Shown here: positions 1 through 8,105 of the stretch, piece by piece | Layout of the letters: every line of letters starts with the position of its first letter | Position numbering within the stretch: the stretch's first letter is position 1 | Assembly (NCBI RefSeq): GCF_014695915.1 | Contig: NZ_JACJPF010000024.1 | Location: forward strand, 62,001-126,000 | Direction: 5' to 3' | Source of the DNA: Trichocoleus sp. FACHB-40 | GTDB taxonomy: Bacteria > Cyanobacteriota > Cyanobacteriia > Cyanobacteriales > FACHB-T130 | DNA: 64,000 nt | Made by a program: the position numbers and the translations under genes | Notes under the pieces: model-generated | The model's input: the letters and a program-made list of their open reading frames with translations, nothing else | What the model was told of the DNA's origin: nothing | Database searches by the model: none

Positions 1-1027
1 GATTGGTGACAGAGATGTGAGGGCGGACGTTTGGCGGTAGCTTGGCGCTAACTTTGGCGCGGTAGGGGTTGAACCAAGCATGAAGTTCAATGTTGCGCTG
101 GTGGCTTTGGGCGATCGCATACTCCAGAGGATCGTAAAATGGGTTTGGTGCCTTTCCCGGCGCTCCTGAGAGCCAATAGCTCCAAGGCTCTAATTGCGAA
201 GCATAAAAGGCATCCCCTTCCGGTCGTACTTGCAAGATTAAAGCATTCAGCTTCATTGCTTGCATCCGGTCTAGAATTGCTCTTAATTCGGCTTTCTGTT
301 GTTCAACGGGCAATCCCGGTTTGGAGGGCCAGTCACTGTTCCAGACTGTTGTTACCCACGCACCCCGAAATTCTCGCTGATGACTAACTTTAACTGTTTG
401 CGGTAAAGTTCCCGGTCTTGGGGGAACGACGATATGGGGAGATGCAATTGCCGGAGCTTCATCTTGATACACTAAAGCTTGATAGATAAAAGCTGCAACA
501 TCAGCGCGAGTTGCTGCACCATTGGGATTTAGTAATTTTATATTCGGGTAGTTAACTACCATTCCCGCACTGGTAGCTACGGCTATATCATCTGTTGCAT
601 AGTTCGGAATTTGAGCAGCGTCTAAATATATTTGTGACAGTGATGTTTGGAGGTGAGGCTTTATATTGGCGGCAACTTCTAAGCCACTGGCTAGGGAAAC
701 TAAAACTTCTAGCTTGGAGATTCTGTTTGTCGGACGAAAGGTATTATTAGGAAAACCGCTGATAAATCCTCTTTCGTAAGCATTTACAATTGCCGCCCCT
801 GCCCAGTAGCCAGAGGGAACATCGGCAAAGCGGACATATTTTCGCTTTACAGGTCTTACAAAGGCCTTGCTAATGGTAGTAGCAAATTCAGCGCGGGTCA
901 TTGATTGATTAGGGCGAAAAGTGCCATTGGGAAACCCGCTAATGATGCTACGTCTGGCGAGGGCTTCGATGAATAAACGCGCCCAATGATCTTGAATATC
1001 AGAGAATTGAGGAGGAGATGTAACCAT
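1..1027 (-). CDS. SLH-domain glycosyl-hydrolase-like (GHL10) protein, 3' part missing
   Basis: The reading frame runs leftward from an ATG at 1025-1027 and is open to the window edge, so the C-terminus lies outside. The first 230 or so residues hold three S-layer-homology-like repeats (SGFPNGTFRPNQSMTRAEFA, SGFPNNTFRPTNRISKLEV and a third ending TRADVAAFIYQ). After a Pro-rich linker the sequence REFRGAWVTTVWNSDWPSK opens the GHL10 (PF02638, former DUF187) catalytic-like barrel. Family knowledge: such proteins are anchored to the cell envelope through SLH repeats and may act on peptidoglycan or other glycans. No signal peptide is visible at this start, so export may use an unrecognised N-terminus or a further upstream start. 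The gene ends the leftward group headed by the 1086-1625 gene. Confidence 0.85.
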   Translation of the reverse strand, partial: MVTSPPQFSDIQDHWARLFIEALARRSIISGFPNGTFRPNQSMTRAEFATTISKAFVRPVKRKYVRFADVPSGYWAGAAIVNAYERGFISGFPNNTFRPTNRISKLEVLVSLASGLEVAANIKPHLQTSLSQIYLDAAQIPNYATDDIAVATSAGMVVNYPNIKLLNPNGAATRADVAAFIYQALVYQDEAPAIASPHIVVPPRPGTLPQTVKVSHQREFRGAWVTTVWNSDWPSKPGLPVEQQKAELRAILDRMQAMKLNALILQVRPEGDAFYASQLEPWSYWLSGAPGKAPNPFYDPLEYAIAQSHQRNIELHAWFNPYRAKVSAKLPPNVRPHISVTN

Positions 1028-1085
1028 AGTTTTTGCTAATTGCTAATGGCTAATTGCTAATTGTTTAAGATTTCTTAGCTGTTAG

Positions 1086-1625
1086 CTAGTTCAAAATTTG
1101 TTGCAATTCTTCGGAGATAACTTGCCGTTGTTCGGCATCATAACCCCATTTTGCTAAAAAAGGTTTGTATTCGCCTTCGCCAGTGATGGCACTTTCGAGC
1201 AAGCTTTGAGCCTGTTGGTACACTTGGGGAAGTTTAACCAGTTCTATGATACGGGCAGTACGCGATCGCACTCTATCGGAACCCTCAGCCATCTGGTGAT
1301 TATCATTGCGACGATGGGTAATTGCCATCGTCGCAGACATTGCCAGATTTTTCACTAATAATTCGGAAACTGTGTCTGGATTTGATTGCAATGCCTGCAC
1401 GACTTCCTGACTGGGATTGTCTGCAATTGTGCTTTCTGATGTTAGATAGTTGACAAAAAAGCCTCTGGCACCATTTTTAGTTTTCACTAATTCTGAGATT
1501 GCGGCGGCGATCGCGTCTGGCGATAATTCACCCGCTTGCATCCTATCGAGAATTGATTGGGTGAGGGCGATCGCTTCCTCAAATGTGACTGTTTCTGGAA
1601 CTGTAAACGCAAATTCGCTCATCAT
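1086..1625 (-). CDS. hypothetical cyanobacterial protein
   Basis: The product is 180 residues, soluble, mostly helical and acidic. It has no motif I recognise. A longer frame extends upstream only through a TTG codon; I chose the ATG at 1623-1625 (a second ATG follows directly) because AGG lies a few bases before it. The central segment (ARGFFVNYLTSE, then a helix on repeated hydrophobics) resembles small conserved cyanobacterial proteins of unknown role. The gene sits 58 bp upstream of the SLH/GHL10 gene on the same strand, and the spacer carries a short direct repeat (gctaattgctaat). No function is proposed. Confidence 0.7.
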   Translation of the reverse strand: MMSEFAFTVPETVTFEEAIALTQSILDRMQAGELSPDAIAAAISELVKTKNGARGFFVNYLTSESTIADNPSQEVVQALQSNPDTVSELLVKNLAMSATMAITHRRNDNHQMAEGSDRVRSRTARIIELVKLPQVYQQAQSLLESAITGEGEYKPFLAKWGYDAEQRQVISEELQQILN

Positions 1626-1767
1626 CGTGCCTGAAACTCTTTCTCCTGCGATGATAGCCAATTTCGGGTAGTGCTAGAGTACCCATTCAGTAATTCTCAA
1701 AGAACTGCTCCCCAACCGGGTTGGTTCAGGGTGGTTTCATACAACCCTTAGAAAATATCGAAAATTG

Positions 1768-1809
1768 TGACATTTTGTAGGGGCATGGCAATGCCCCTAC
1801 AAAATGTCA
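1768..1809. repeat. perfect 19-bp inverted repeat (dispersed palindrome)
   Basis: Arms 1768-1786 and 1791-1809 are exactly complementary around a 4-nt loop (ggca). The core reads TAGGGGCAT/ATGCCCCTA. It lies in the 1626-2048 intergenic stretch, follows no strong T-run, and looks like a dispersed cyanobacterial palindrome rather than a dedicated terminator. Confidence 0.8.
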
Positions 1810-1814
1810 ACTTA

Positions 1815-1970
1815 AGCCCTGGCGACTGGAAGTCACGGCTAAACAAACTCAGTGGGACTACCCTTTGGGAACGCTAAAGCGAACGCGGACTGACTACTTA
1901 TCAAGGTTCTTTTAACCCGCGCAGGCGGGTTTTGTTTGTGTAGCTGCGGTTTCAACCGCCAAGCTAACTA
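1815..1970. repeat. cyanobacterial dispersed intergenic repeat block
   Basis: This part of the 1626-2048 gap has no coding potential. It contains short inverted motifs of the kind scattered through cyanobacterial genomes: AACCCGC/GCGGGTT around 1915-1932 and GCGGTTTCAACCGC around 1945-1960. A segment ctttgggaacgctaaagcg also looks repeat-derived. The family identification is from memory of similar sequences, not from a search. Confidence 0.5.
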
Positions 1971-2048
1971 TAAATATGAGCTGGCTCATATTCGCACTCT
2001 TGAACCTCTGTCAGAGTGGAGATATCAGCAATCGGGAGGGTCAAGGAT

Positions 2049-2837
2049 ATGACCAATACTACTACCCTCAATTTTAAAACGGCTCCGGGGCATCAAGTTT
2101 TAGCAGCAGCTGGGAAGAAAATGTTGCGTCCGGGGGGAGGAATTGCCACAGAGAAACTGTTTCAATGGGCTGACTTCAAAGCAGGTGAGACAGTTCTAGA
2201 GTTAGCTTCTAGTTTTGGCTACAGCGCGATCGCATTAGCCCAAAGCTACGGCGTGCGAGTGGTCGGTGTGGAGAAAAACCCCGACAGCGTGGCGTGTGCG
2301 CGTGCCAACATTGCGGCGGCGGGTTTGGTGGGTCAGGTGGAGGTCATTGAGGGCGATATTTTCCGCCTGGATGCAATATCTGAGAAGTTTGATTACGTCT
2401 TAGCAGAAGCAATTCTGACGATGCAATCTCCATCAGGGAAGGCTAAAATTCTGCGTTCCATCCACGACCGCCTGAAGCCGGGAGGAAAATTTCTCTCTCA
2501 TGAACTTTTAGCACGCGATCGCGAAGAACAAATTCACCGCGATTTAGCGCAGGTAATTCGCATGAATAGCACACCTTTATCAGAAACCAATTGGATAGCT
2601 GCTTTTTCCAGTGCTGGGTTAGAGGTACAGCAGCATCAAACTGGATCAATGGCATTGCTAAATCTGCGGCAAATGTTGCGGGATGAAGGGTTGCTAAATA
2701 CGGCACGTATTTTGTGGAATGTGTTAACTAAACCTGCTATTCGCAGCCGAGTTCTGGAAATGCATCGCGTTTTCAGTCAATACCAGCAAGAGTTGGGATA
2801 TATCGCTGTGTGCGCGCAGCCGGGGACTAGGGACTAG
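2049..2837 (+). CDS. SAM-dependent class I methyltransferase
   Basis: The product is 262 residues. It has a Rossmann methyltransferase core: motif I VLELASSFGYSAIALAQ, an acidic residue after strand 2 (VVGVEKNPDSV), motif II-like VIEGDIFRLD, and a motif IV region FDYVLAEAIL. I preferred the ATG at 2049 over an upstream in-frame start at 2016 because GGGAGGG at 2034-2040 is well placed for 2049. The substrate is unknown; the closest general type is UbiE/arsenite-methyltransferase-like small-molecule enzymes. A cupin gene follows after a 109-bp gap filled with short tandem repeats, so co-transcription is possible but unproven. The C-terminus ends inside a repeat-like GC-rich run (cggggactagggactag). 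Confidence 0.85.
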   Translation: MTNTTTLNFKTAPGHQVLAAAGKKMLRPGGGIATEKLFQWADFKAGETVLELASSFGYSAIALAQSYGVRVVGVEKNPDSVACARANIAAAGLVGQVEVIEGDIFRLDAISEKFDYVLAEAILTMQSPSGKAKILRSIHDRLKPGGKFLSHELLARDREEQIHRDLAQVIRMNSTPLSETNWIAAFSSAGLEVQQHQTGSMALLNLRQMLRDEGLLNTARILWNVLTKPAIRSRVLEMHRVFSQYQQELGYIAVCAQPGTRD

Positions 2838-2903
2838 GGGCTGGGGACTAGGTAACATTCTTCCCAATCCCCAATTCCCAATCCCCAATCCCCAATCCCC
2901 ATT
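2826..2903. repeat. short tandemly repeated sequences (STRR)
   Basis: Two runs are visible: GGGACTAG-type octamers at 2822-2852 and then CCCCAAT heptamers repeated about five times up to 2901. Such heptamer runs are common between cyanobacterial genes. The first run overlaps the stop codon of the methyltransferase. Confidence 0.75.
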
Positions 2904-2946
2904 CTTTGTTCATTAACCAAATCAACTATCAGGTGGAAAGTTAATT

Positions 2947-3294
2947 ATGGCTTCTATAACAACAAACAGTACATCTTTCGTTAGTAATCTTCGAGAGCAG
3001 ATTGAGTATCCAAAATCCGGAGTTTTGAGCAAGGTACTGATAAAAGACAACAACTGTCAACATACGCTTTTTTGTTTAGCAACCGGAACTGAGATTGCCG
3101 AACACACCTCAACTCGCAATGCCACAGTTACGGTTATCGAAGGACGAGGAATTCTAACTTTGGAAGGAAGAGAAATCCCCCTCCAAGCAGGTGTATTCGT
3201 CTTTATGCCTGCTAATGCCCCCCATGCTTTACAAGCTCAGGAAAATCTAGCGTTTTTGCTAACACTTTCTGAAAATCCTTCACATGAAAACTGA
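2947..3294 (+). CDS. small cupin-domain protein
   Basis: The product is 115 residues and is a single cupin barrel. The motifs are visible: GTEIAEHTSTRNATVTVIEG (cupin motif 1, with H and E metal ligands partly conserved) and PLQAGVFVFMPANAPHAL (motif 2, ending in the metal-ligand type His). Small cupins of this type bind a metal and act as dioxygenases, isomerases or sensors; the substrate cannot be read here. AGGTGG lies 10 nt before the ATG. It follows the methyltransferase and precedes an unknown gene on the same strand. Confidence 0.82.
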   Translation: MASITTNSTSFVSNLREQIEYPKSGVLSKVLIKDNNCQHTLFCLATGTEIAEHTSTRNATVTVIEGRGILTLEGREIPLQAGVFVFMPANAPHALQAQENLAFLLTLSENPSHEN

Positions 3295-3361
3295 GGTAGC
3301 TCATAGTTGCCAAGTCTTCTCAAACACCATAATATCTGTAGTAGCAAACCAATAGACAATC

Positions 3362-3847
3362 ATGCTTAACACTTTTACTGAACACCTCAATTTCTCCCAA
3401 GCCGAAATAGAAAAACTGCTTTCATTACGGTTGCAGGAGTTACTCAACACACCTAATTTTAAGGAGAAACTCGATAGTTTGAATATTGGGTTGCTGCAAC
3501 AAACTTTACCCACCGCCGCCGCCGTTTTAGCCGATGAATTGCCACCCTTTTATAATTGGCTGAAAAACGAATTAGGACTAAAGCGCGTTCCAGATAGCCC
3601 TGACCATACTACCAAATGGGTTGTTAATTTTCTTAAACAGGAGGAAAGTCTGACGCGCTTGGTGGAACTGCATCGTCCAGTTCCGCGTCCAGCTTTGGAA
3701 GCCTCAATTCCTCGCTTAGTGGGGTTGTTTGACGATGTAGAAGATGCCCAAGTGCGTCAAGAATGGCAACAAGCGATCGCAGCCCTTTGTCTAGTTCTAG
3801 TTGTCGCCGCCCGTGAAGAGGCTCAGTCTCGTTTAGTTGCTGTCTAA
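3362..3847 (+). CDS. hypothetical protein
   Basis: The product is 161 residues, helical and without transmembrane segments except a hydrophobic helix near the C-terminus (ALCLVLVVAA). I do not recognise the family. The N-terminal half has leucine-rich amphipathic helices; the middle has a Pro-rich turn (HRPVPRPALEASIPRLVGLF). It starts 67 bp after the cupin gene, so it may share its transcript. A HIP1 site lies inside the 3' end. Confidence 0.65.
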   Translation: MLNTFTEHLNFSQAEIEKLLSLRLQELLNTPNFKEKLDSLNIGLLQQTLPTAAAVLADELPPFYNWLKNELGLKRVPDSPDHTTKWVVNFLKQEESLTRLVELHRPVPRPALEASIPRLVGLFDDVEDAQVRQEWQQAIAALCLVLVVAAREEAQSRLVAV

Positions 3848-3981
3848 TTTTTGTTTAGGACTGTTGCACTGGTACTTTTTCCACCATTTTTCCCTCAATC
3901 TGCATCAGCCGAAATAGAGAGATACTATTAATTTAGTCTCTACAATCTTAGGGATGGTGTGTCGTGCGATCGCAAGTCTAA

Positions 3982-4055
3982 TTACTATCGCCCTCTATTG
4001 TATAAAATGTACCATTTCAGGATTAGTTACTTCTGAAGAGGGAGGGCGATAGTAA
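3982..4055. promoter_or_regulatory. 14-bp inverted repeat flanking an A+T-rich -10-like box upstream of PTOX
   Basis: Arms 3982-3995 (ttactatcgccctc) and 4042-4055 (its exact complement) enclose 46 bp that include tataaaat at 4001-4008. The oxidase start codon is 43 bp after the second arm. The arrangement could be a pair of operator half-sites around the promoter, or a 5' UTR stem if transcription starts upstream. No clear TTGACA is present. Confidence 0.5.
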
Positions 4056-4097
4056 ATCCCAGGATTTCCATAAAGAAAAGAGTAAGAGGATACTAAA

Positions 4098-4838
4098 ATG
4101 ATCAGACTCCTCGTGAATTTCCTAGAAGCACTGTTGAACACTTTTTATCGCACTCGTGTATATCCGCGATTTTTTGTCTTAGAAACAGTTGCTCGCGTTC
4201 CCTACTTCGCCTACACCTCAGTTCTGCACCTGTATGAAACTATGGGTTGGTGGCGTAAGGCTGACTGGCTAAAAGTTCACTTTGCCGAATCTTGGAACGA
4301 ATTACATCACCTACTAATTGCCGAGTCACTTGGCGGTAATCAATACTGGATTGATCGCTTTGTTGCTCATACGGGAGCCTTCGTTTACTACTGGATTATT
4401 GTCTTGGTATATATGGTGTCTCCCCGGTCTGCTTATAACTTCATGCAACAGGTGGAAGAACACGCCTACCACACTTATGACACTTTTCTGAAAGAGCATG
4501 GCGAGGAACTTAAAACTTTGCCAGCCCCAGAAGTAGCCATCGATTACTACCATAACGGCGACCTGTATCTATTTGATGAATTTCAAACTATGCGCGATCC
4601 CCAACAACGTCGTCCCCACATCGAAAATCTTTATGATGTGTTTTTTGCTATCCGAGATGACGAATTAGAACACGTCAAAACAATGATTGCTTGTCAGCAA
4701 CCCGACGCTCAACAAACTTTCCAAAGTCCTCACAGCGCCAACAAACTACCTCTACCGGAATCAATTAGAGCTGCCATTGACGAGCGTACTGCTAACATTG
4801 CACAGCAGGCAGAAAAAGAGCGAGTAGAAATGTCGTAA
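4098..4838 (+). CDS. plastoquinol terminal oxidase (PTOX/alternative oxidase family)
   Basis: The product is 246 residues, a normal length for cyanobacterial PTOX. The di-iron ligands are all visible: Glu in LETVARVPYF, the E-x2-H of NELHHLLIAE, Glu and His in EEHAYHTY, and the E-x2-H of DDELEHVKT. An amphipathic membrane-binding region lies around FVYYWIIVLVYMV. It should oxidise plastoquinol with O2 to water at the thylakoid or plasma membrane, as a safety valve for photosynthetic electron flow. It is a single-gene unit preceded by an inverted repeat and followed by a terminator-like hairpin. ETVARVPYFAY and the D-E-x-x-H end make this assignment firm. Confidence 0.95.
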   Translation: MIRLLVNFLEALLNTFYRTRVYPRFFVLETVARVPYFAYTSVLHLYETMGWWRKADWLKVHFAESWNELHHLLIAESLGGNQYWIDRFVAHTGAFVYYWIIVLVYMVSPRSAYNFMQQVEEHAYHTYDTFLKEHGEELKTLPAPEVAIDYYHNGDLYLFDEFQTMRDPQQRRPHIENLYDVFFAIRDDELEHVKTMIACQQPDAQQTFQSPHSANKLPLPESIRAAIDERTANIAQQAEKERVEMS

Positions 4839-4997
4839 TTTTTGCGCTCAGAGCGATGACAATCTTTCTTTTTACGGTGAGGGCAATTATTGCTGTCTTT
4901 CCCTTTCCGGTTCCTACAACTAAAGCAGAATTAACTTGTAATGCTCACTCTAGCGGTACCAAGCCCTAACGCTAACTCCTTCTAATTCATCGGATGG

Positions 4998-5034
4998 CCC
5001 AACCTTAATTAAATAAGGTTGGGGATTTATATAT
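4998..5034 (+). terminator. hairpin with A/T-rich tail after PTOX
   Basis: Arms cccaacctta (4998-5007) and taaggttggg (5014-5023) form a 10-bp stem with a 6-nt loop, followed by gatttatatatatat. The tail is U/A-mixed rather than a pure U-run, and it lies about 160 bp after the oxidase stop. Confidence 0.6.
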
Positions 5035-5053
5035 ATATCTGTTCAATTCTGCT

Positions 5054-5090
5054 GTGGATTTCACCAAAAACTTTGGTGGGCAGAATCCAC
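5054..5090. other. two-level stem-loop upstream of the HEPN-like gene
   Basis: An outer stem gtggatt/aatccac (5054-5060 with 5084-5090) encloses an inner stem caccaaa/tttggtg (5062-5068 with 5072-5078). It ends 45 bp before the ATG at 5136, so it could fold in the 5' leader or serve as an operator. Function is not known. Confidence 0.5.
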
Positions 5091-5135
5091 TGTTTTCAGC
5101 TAGGCTAAAGAAATAGATTGAGAGATTAAAGTAGA

Positions 5136-6470
5136 ATGTCTACAGATAACAAATTATACACTTTAAAGCTTTTGTTTGATAATTCGCAAGTTTCTTTGGA
5201 AGAACTTAAACAAAAGACCGAGGAGGTACTTCAAAAATTCCTCCCCAACGATATCAATTTATCAGTAGAAGCTAACTCCACGTCTTTGAAGTTGATAATA
5301 AAAGGAAAACTAGAAATTGTTGATGATTGTCATGACAAAATAAATAAGAAACTTATTGGAGAATCTCAACTTAAATGCAAGCGTTTACTTGATGAGGTAG
5401 GTGATGAGATACGACAGCAAGCATATCCCATCTTATCAGCTATAGAGCAACGCTTTCGAGTATTTGTTAGCCAAGCTCTCATAGAAGTTTCTGGATTTGA
5501 TTGGTGGCATACTACAGCTCCTGCTAAGCTTCAGAGTAAAGTCCAGCCAATTCATGAGAAGCATCAGGAAGATGGTATACCCCTCGATCCTTTAGAATGT
5601 ACTCAATTTGATGAATTAATTGAACTTATCACTGCTGAAACATCCGAATGGTCAGAAAGCAGAGGACTAACTGTAAGCGATCTTACCGAGCTACTTTTAG
5701 ATTGTGAATCACTTGAAGAAGTCAGAGCTAAACTTATAAATAAAACTAAAAAAAATGTATTTTGGGATGCTTTTGCTCAGTATTTTGAAGATAAAAAACA
5801 ATGGGAAAAACTTAAAAAATCCATCAATTATGTAATAAATGAGCGTCATAAAGTAATGCACCATCGACCGATACGTTTTGGTGCAATCAAGGCTTTACAG
5901 GCTAAAAAAAAAGAAATTTTTGCTTTACTTGATGGCGCTAAACCTGAGTTGTCTGAGACAGAGCGTATAGAAGCAAAACAGGATATTCAAGAAGCCTGCA
6001 AGAGAGGGCTAGGGTTGGGAGAATATATACAAGCATCTCCACTGCCAAAAAATATTATCGAACAAATCCAACAAGCTGTACTACCGTCCGCACTGCCAAA
6101 AAATATTATCGAACAAATCCAACAAGCTGTACTACCGTCCGCACTGCCAAAAAATATTATCGAACAAATCCAACAAGCTGTACTACCGTCTCCACTGCCA
6201 AAAAATATTATCGAACAAATCCAACAAGCTGCACTACCGTCCGCACTGCCAAAAAATATTATCGAACAAATCCAACAAGCTGCACTACCGTCTCCACTGC
6301 CAAAAAATATTATCGAACAAGCTGCACAACAGCAGCTCTCTGGGCAGGAAATTTTAGGATTACTGAAACCAAAAAATAAAAAATCAGAATTGAATGCTAA
6401 ACCAGAAGTTGAACAGGAGGAATATCCTAACTTAGATATAAACAATGAGGATGATAATTCTAAGCATTGA
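5136..6470 (+). CDS. HEPN-like protein with C-terminal 17-residue tandem repeat
   Basis: The product is 444 residues and more A+T-rich than its neighbours. An N-terminal mixed domain (about 1-90) precedes a helical region in which NERHKVMHHRP carries R237-x4-H242, the motif of HEPN RNase-fold proteins; the surrounding helices (RFRVFVSQALIEVSG and VFWDAFAQYF) fit a Swt1-type HEPN layout. Residues about 302-395 are five full copies and a partial copy of a 17-residue unit beginning LPKNIIEQIQQA. The last 50 residues are acidic and Lys-rich. HEPN proteins include toxins and antiviral RNases, and the context (A+T-rich, single gene, accessory neighbours) would fit defence. Neither the nuclease activity nor the partner of the repeats can be shown from sequence. 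Confidence 0.65.
   Translation: MSTDNKLYTLKLLFDNSQVSLEELKQKTEEVLQKFLPNDINLSVEANSTSLKLIIKGKLEIVDDCHDKINKKLIGESQLKCKRLLDEVGDEIRQQAYPILSAIEQRFRVFVSQALIEVSGFDWWHTTAPAKLQSKVQPIHEKHQEDGIPLDPLECTQFDELIELITAETSEWSESRGLTVSDLTELLLDCESLEEVRAKLINKTKKNVFWDAFAQYFEDKKQWEKLKKSINYVINERHKVMHHRPIRFGAIKALQAKKKEIFALLDGAKPELSETERIEAKQDIQEACKRGLGLGEYIQASPLPKNIIEQIQQAVLPSALPKNIIEQIQQAVLPSALPKNIIEQIQQAVLPSPLPKNIIEQIQQAALPSALPKNIIEQIQQAALPSPLPKNIIEQAAQQQLSGQEILGLLKPKNKKSELNAKPEVEQEEYPNLDINNEDDNSKH
6041..6325 (+). repeat. 51-bp tandem repeat inside a coding region
   Basis: Units start at 6041, 6092, 6143, 6194, 6245 and a partial one at 6296. They are almost identical; differences are confined to tccgca/tctcca at the unit boundary and gtacta/gcacta before it. 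The period is a multiple of three, so the copy number can change without breaking the frame. The near-identity implies recent expansion. Confidence 0.92.
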
Positions 6471-6630
6471 ATCATTGAATTATCATACCTAACATCAGCG
6501 GAGAGCGCGATCACGCTTCTCTGTTCAGGAATGATAAACGCGATCGCTCCCACCGTTTATTCAAAGTTGGGGAGTTTTTGGTAGGAGCCGAGCGCGTATA
6601 AACTGATATTTGAAAAAGAGCGATCGCTTA

Positions 6631-7704
6631 TCACAAAGGGTCAAAATTTAAAATTGTTTCCTCAATGTTTTGGGTAAATTTTACCAGTTCTTCAGTAATT
6701 CCAAAAAGTTTATCAGCACGGATGAAGATTTCCCAGGCACGAACGCACATGAAGCCGATACCAATCACTGCAAGAGGAACGGCAGCGTAACCAAGTAGAG
6801 CAGCAATTGGTGGGAAAAGCATACAGAGGCACATCAAAATAGCTGTAATTACACCACCAGCCACTCCAGCTTCTGCTGTTGCAACTCCAACGTTACGAAT
6901 TAGCTCTTCTTGCGTAATTTTTCCTTCAGCAAAGGACAGTGAATTTTCTAAAGTTGAGAATACAAGTTCAATAACCGCTGCTACCAAAGCACCTTGAACA
7001 GCAGCTCCAATCACTTGCTCTACACTTGCTTTGAAAGCTGCATCGCCAAGCACTTTACGTGCTGCTGCAAGTTCTTCAGAAGTCATATCAACTCCACCAC
7101 GAGATCGGTTGATTCGGAAGTTCTCGAAGATGCCATTTGAAGCTTCTTTGCCTCCACCGTTAACGTGCGCTTTTATATGGCTCCAATCTTTATCGTTACA
7201 AAACTCGCGAATCGCTTCATATCCTTGAGCGCGAATTTGTGCTGGAATCGTCTCATACACTTTGGCAGCTTCTTGAACATTGCGAATGCCTTCGCGTACT
7301 CCAGCTCGCGCAAATTTCAGTTGCAAATTGCGAGGTAAGCTTTCAAATTTAATGTTGTGAGCAACTTTGAATGCCTCGTGTGCAGCAATTGTTGCAGCAC
7401 CAGTGACTGAGCTAGAAGCCTTTTGAGCTTCAATAATTACATTACTCGCAGCTTCTTGGGTTGTTGAGACCGCCTCTGATACTGCATTTTGGGTAGCTGA
7501 CGCAATCTCTGATGCGGTTTCTTGAAGTGTAGAAGCTATAGAAGTGACTGAGTTGGAAACCTGTTGAATTGCACTACTTGTAGCCTCTTGGGTTGTTGAG
7601 AGTGCTTCTGAGACTGCACTTTGAGTAGTGGATACAACCTCTGATGCGGTTTCTTGAAACGTTGAAGCTACAGCTTCTATTTCCTGAATGTTAATTTTGA
7701 ACAT
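6631..7704 (-). CDS. membrane protein with N-terminal repeats and an HNH-like segment
   Basis: The product is 357 residues. Residues 8-95 are amphipathic Ala/Ser/Thr-rich repeats built on STTQ-AVSEA and TLQETASEI. The middle holds DWSHIKAHVNGGGKEASN followed by IFENFRINRSRGG, which resembles the H...N...N/RG layout of a degenerate HNH fold without zinc cysteines. The C-terminal third has two or three hydrophobic helices (AALVAAVIELVF, VITAILMCLCMLFPPIAALLGY and AAVPLAVIGIGFMCV). This suggests a soluble head attached to a membrane-inserting region. A toxin- or effector-like role is inference. It is convergent with the HEPN-like gene and stands alone. Confidence 0.55.
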   Translation of the reverse strand: MFKINIQEIEAVASTFQETASEVVSTTQSAVSEALSTTQEATSSAIQQVSNSVTSIASTLQETASEIASATQNAVSEAVSTTQEAASNVIIEAQKASSSVTGAATIAAHEAFKVAHNIKFESLPRNLQLKFARAGVREGIRNVQEAAKVYETIPAQIRAQGYEAIREFCNDKDWSHIKAHVNGGGKEASNGIFENFRINRSRGGVDMTSEELAAARKVLGDAAFKASVEQVIGAAVQGALVAAVIELVFSTLENSLSFAEGKITQEELIRNVGVATAEAGVAGGVITAILMCLCMLFPPIAALLGYAAVPLAVIGIGFMCVRAWEIFIRADKLFGITEELVKFTQNIEETILNFDPL

Positions 7705-8105
7705 CTGTTTGCTTAGTACAAAAATTCCCTAGATAACTACTAGCCATGACCAGGTTCCGTACAAAGCAGCTCAGATTTAATGGACGGGATCGCCTCTTAA
7801 ATTCCCTGGAACTACTGTGCAATTACGCTCTAGCCTTGTAGCATTCAACATGAGTTAGCTCTATTTAAAGCTACTATTTCTGAAGTCGTCAATGACGGCA
7901 ACCCAAACTTCATTAAAACTTCTAAAATATTGAATTTTGTAAGCAAATTTTTCACATAAATAGAATCTGCGTGAAGCGAAGCTATCCCGCAGGGAATCGC
8001 ATCTTCCCTCTTGTGCAACGATAAACGCGATCACACTTTATCCAGCTCTCGACTGAAGGGGAGTACCCACGGTTGTTATAGTTATCTCAAAGCCTCAGAG
8101 AGATA
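7705..8105. other. 400-bp intergenic region with dispersed repeats
   Basis: No convincing gene lies here. Around 7970-8000 is gcgaagctatcccgcaggga, a cyanobacterial dispersed repeat type. At 8001-8034 a unit cttccctcttgtgcaacgat followed by aaacgcgatcac recurs in related form at 6513-6548 and 8574-8607. The stretch separates two divergent genes and so should hold both promoters, but none stands out. Confidence 0.5.

Noticed and set aside
139-387. 82-codon rightward frame
   Set aside because: It lies opposite the SLH/GHL10 gene, whose domains are clear.
6041-6325. Possible CRISPR array
   Set aside because: The 51-bp units adjoin without unique spacers and lie in frame within a coding region; no cas genes are present.
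5987-6553. 188-codon leftward frame rich in Cys/Ser/Phe repeats
   Set aside because: It is the complement of the in-frame 51-bp repeat of the HEPN-like gene, which has the better start and composition.
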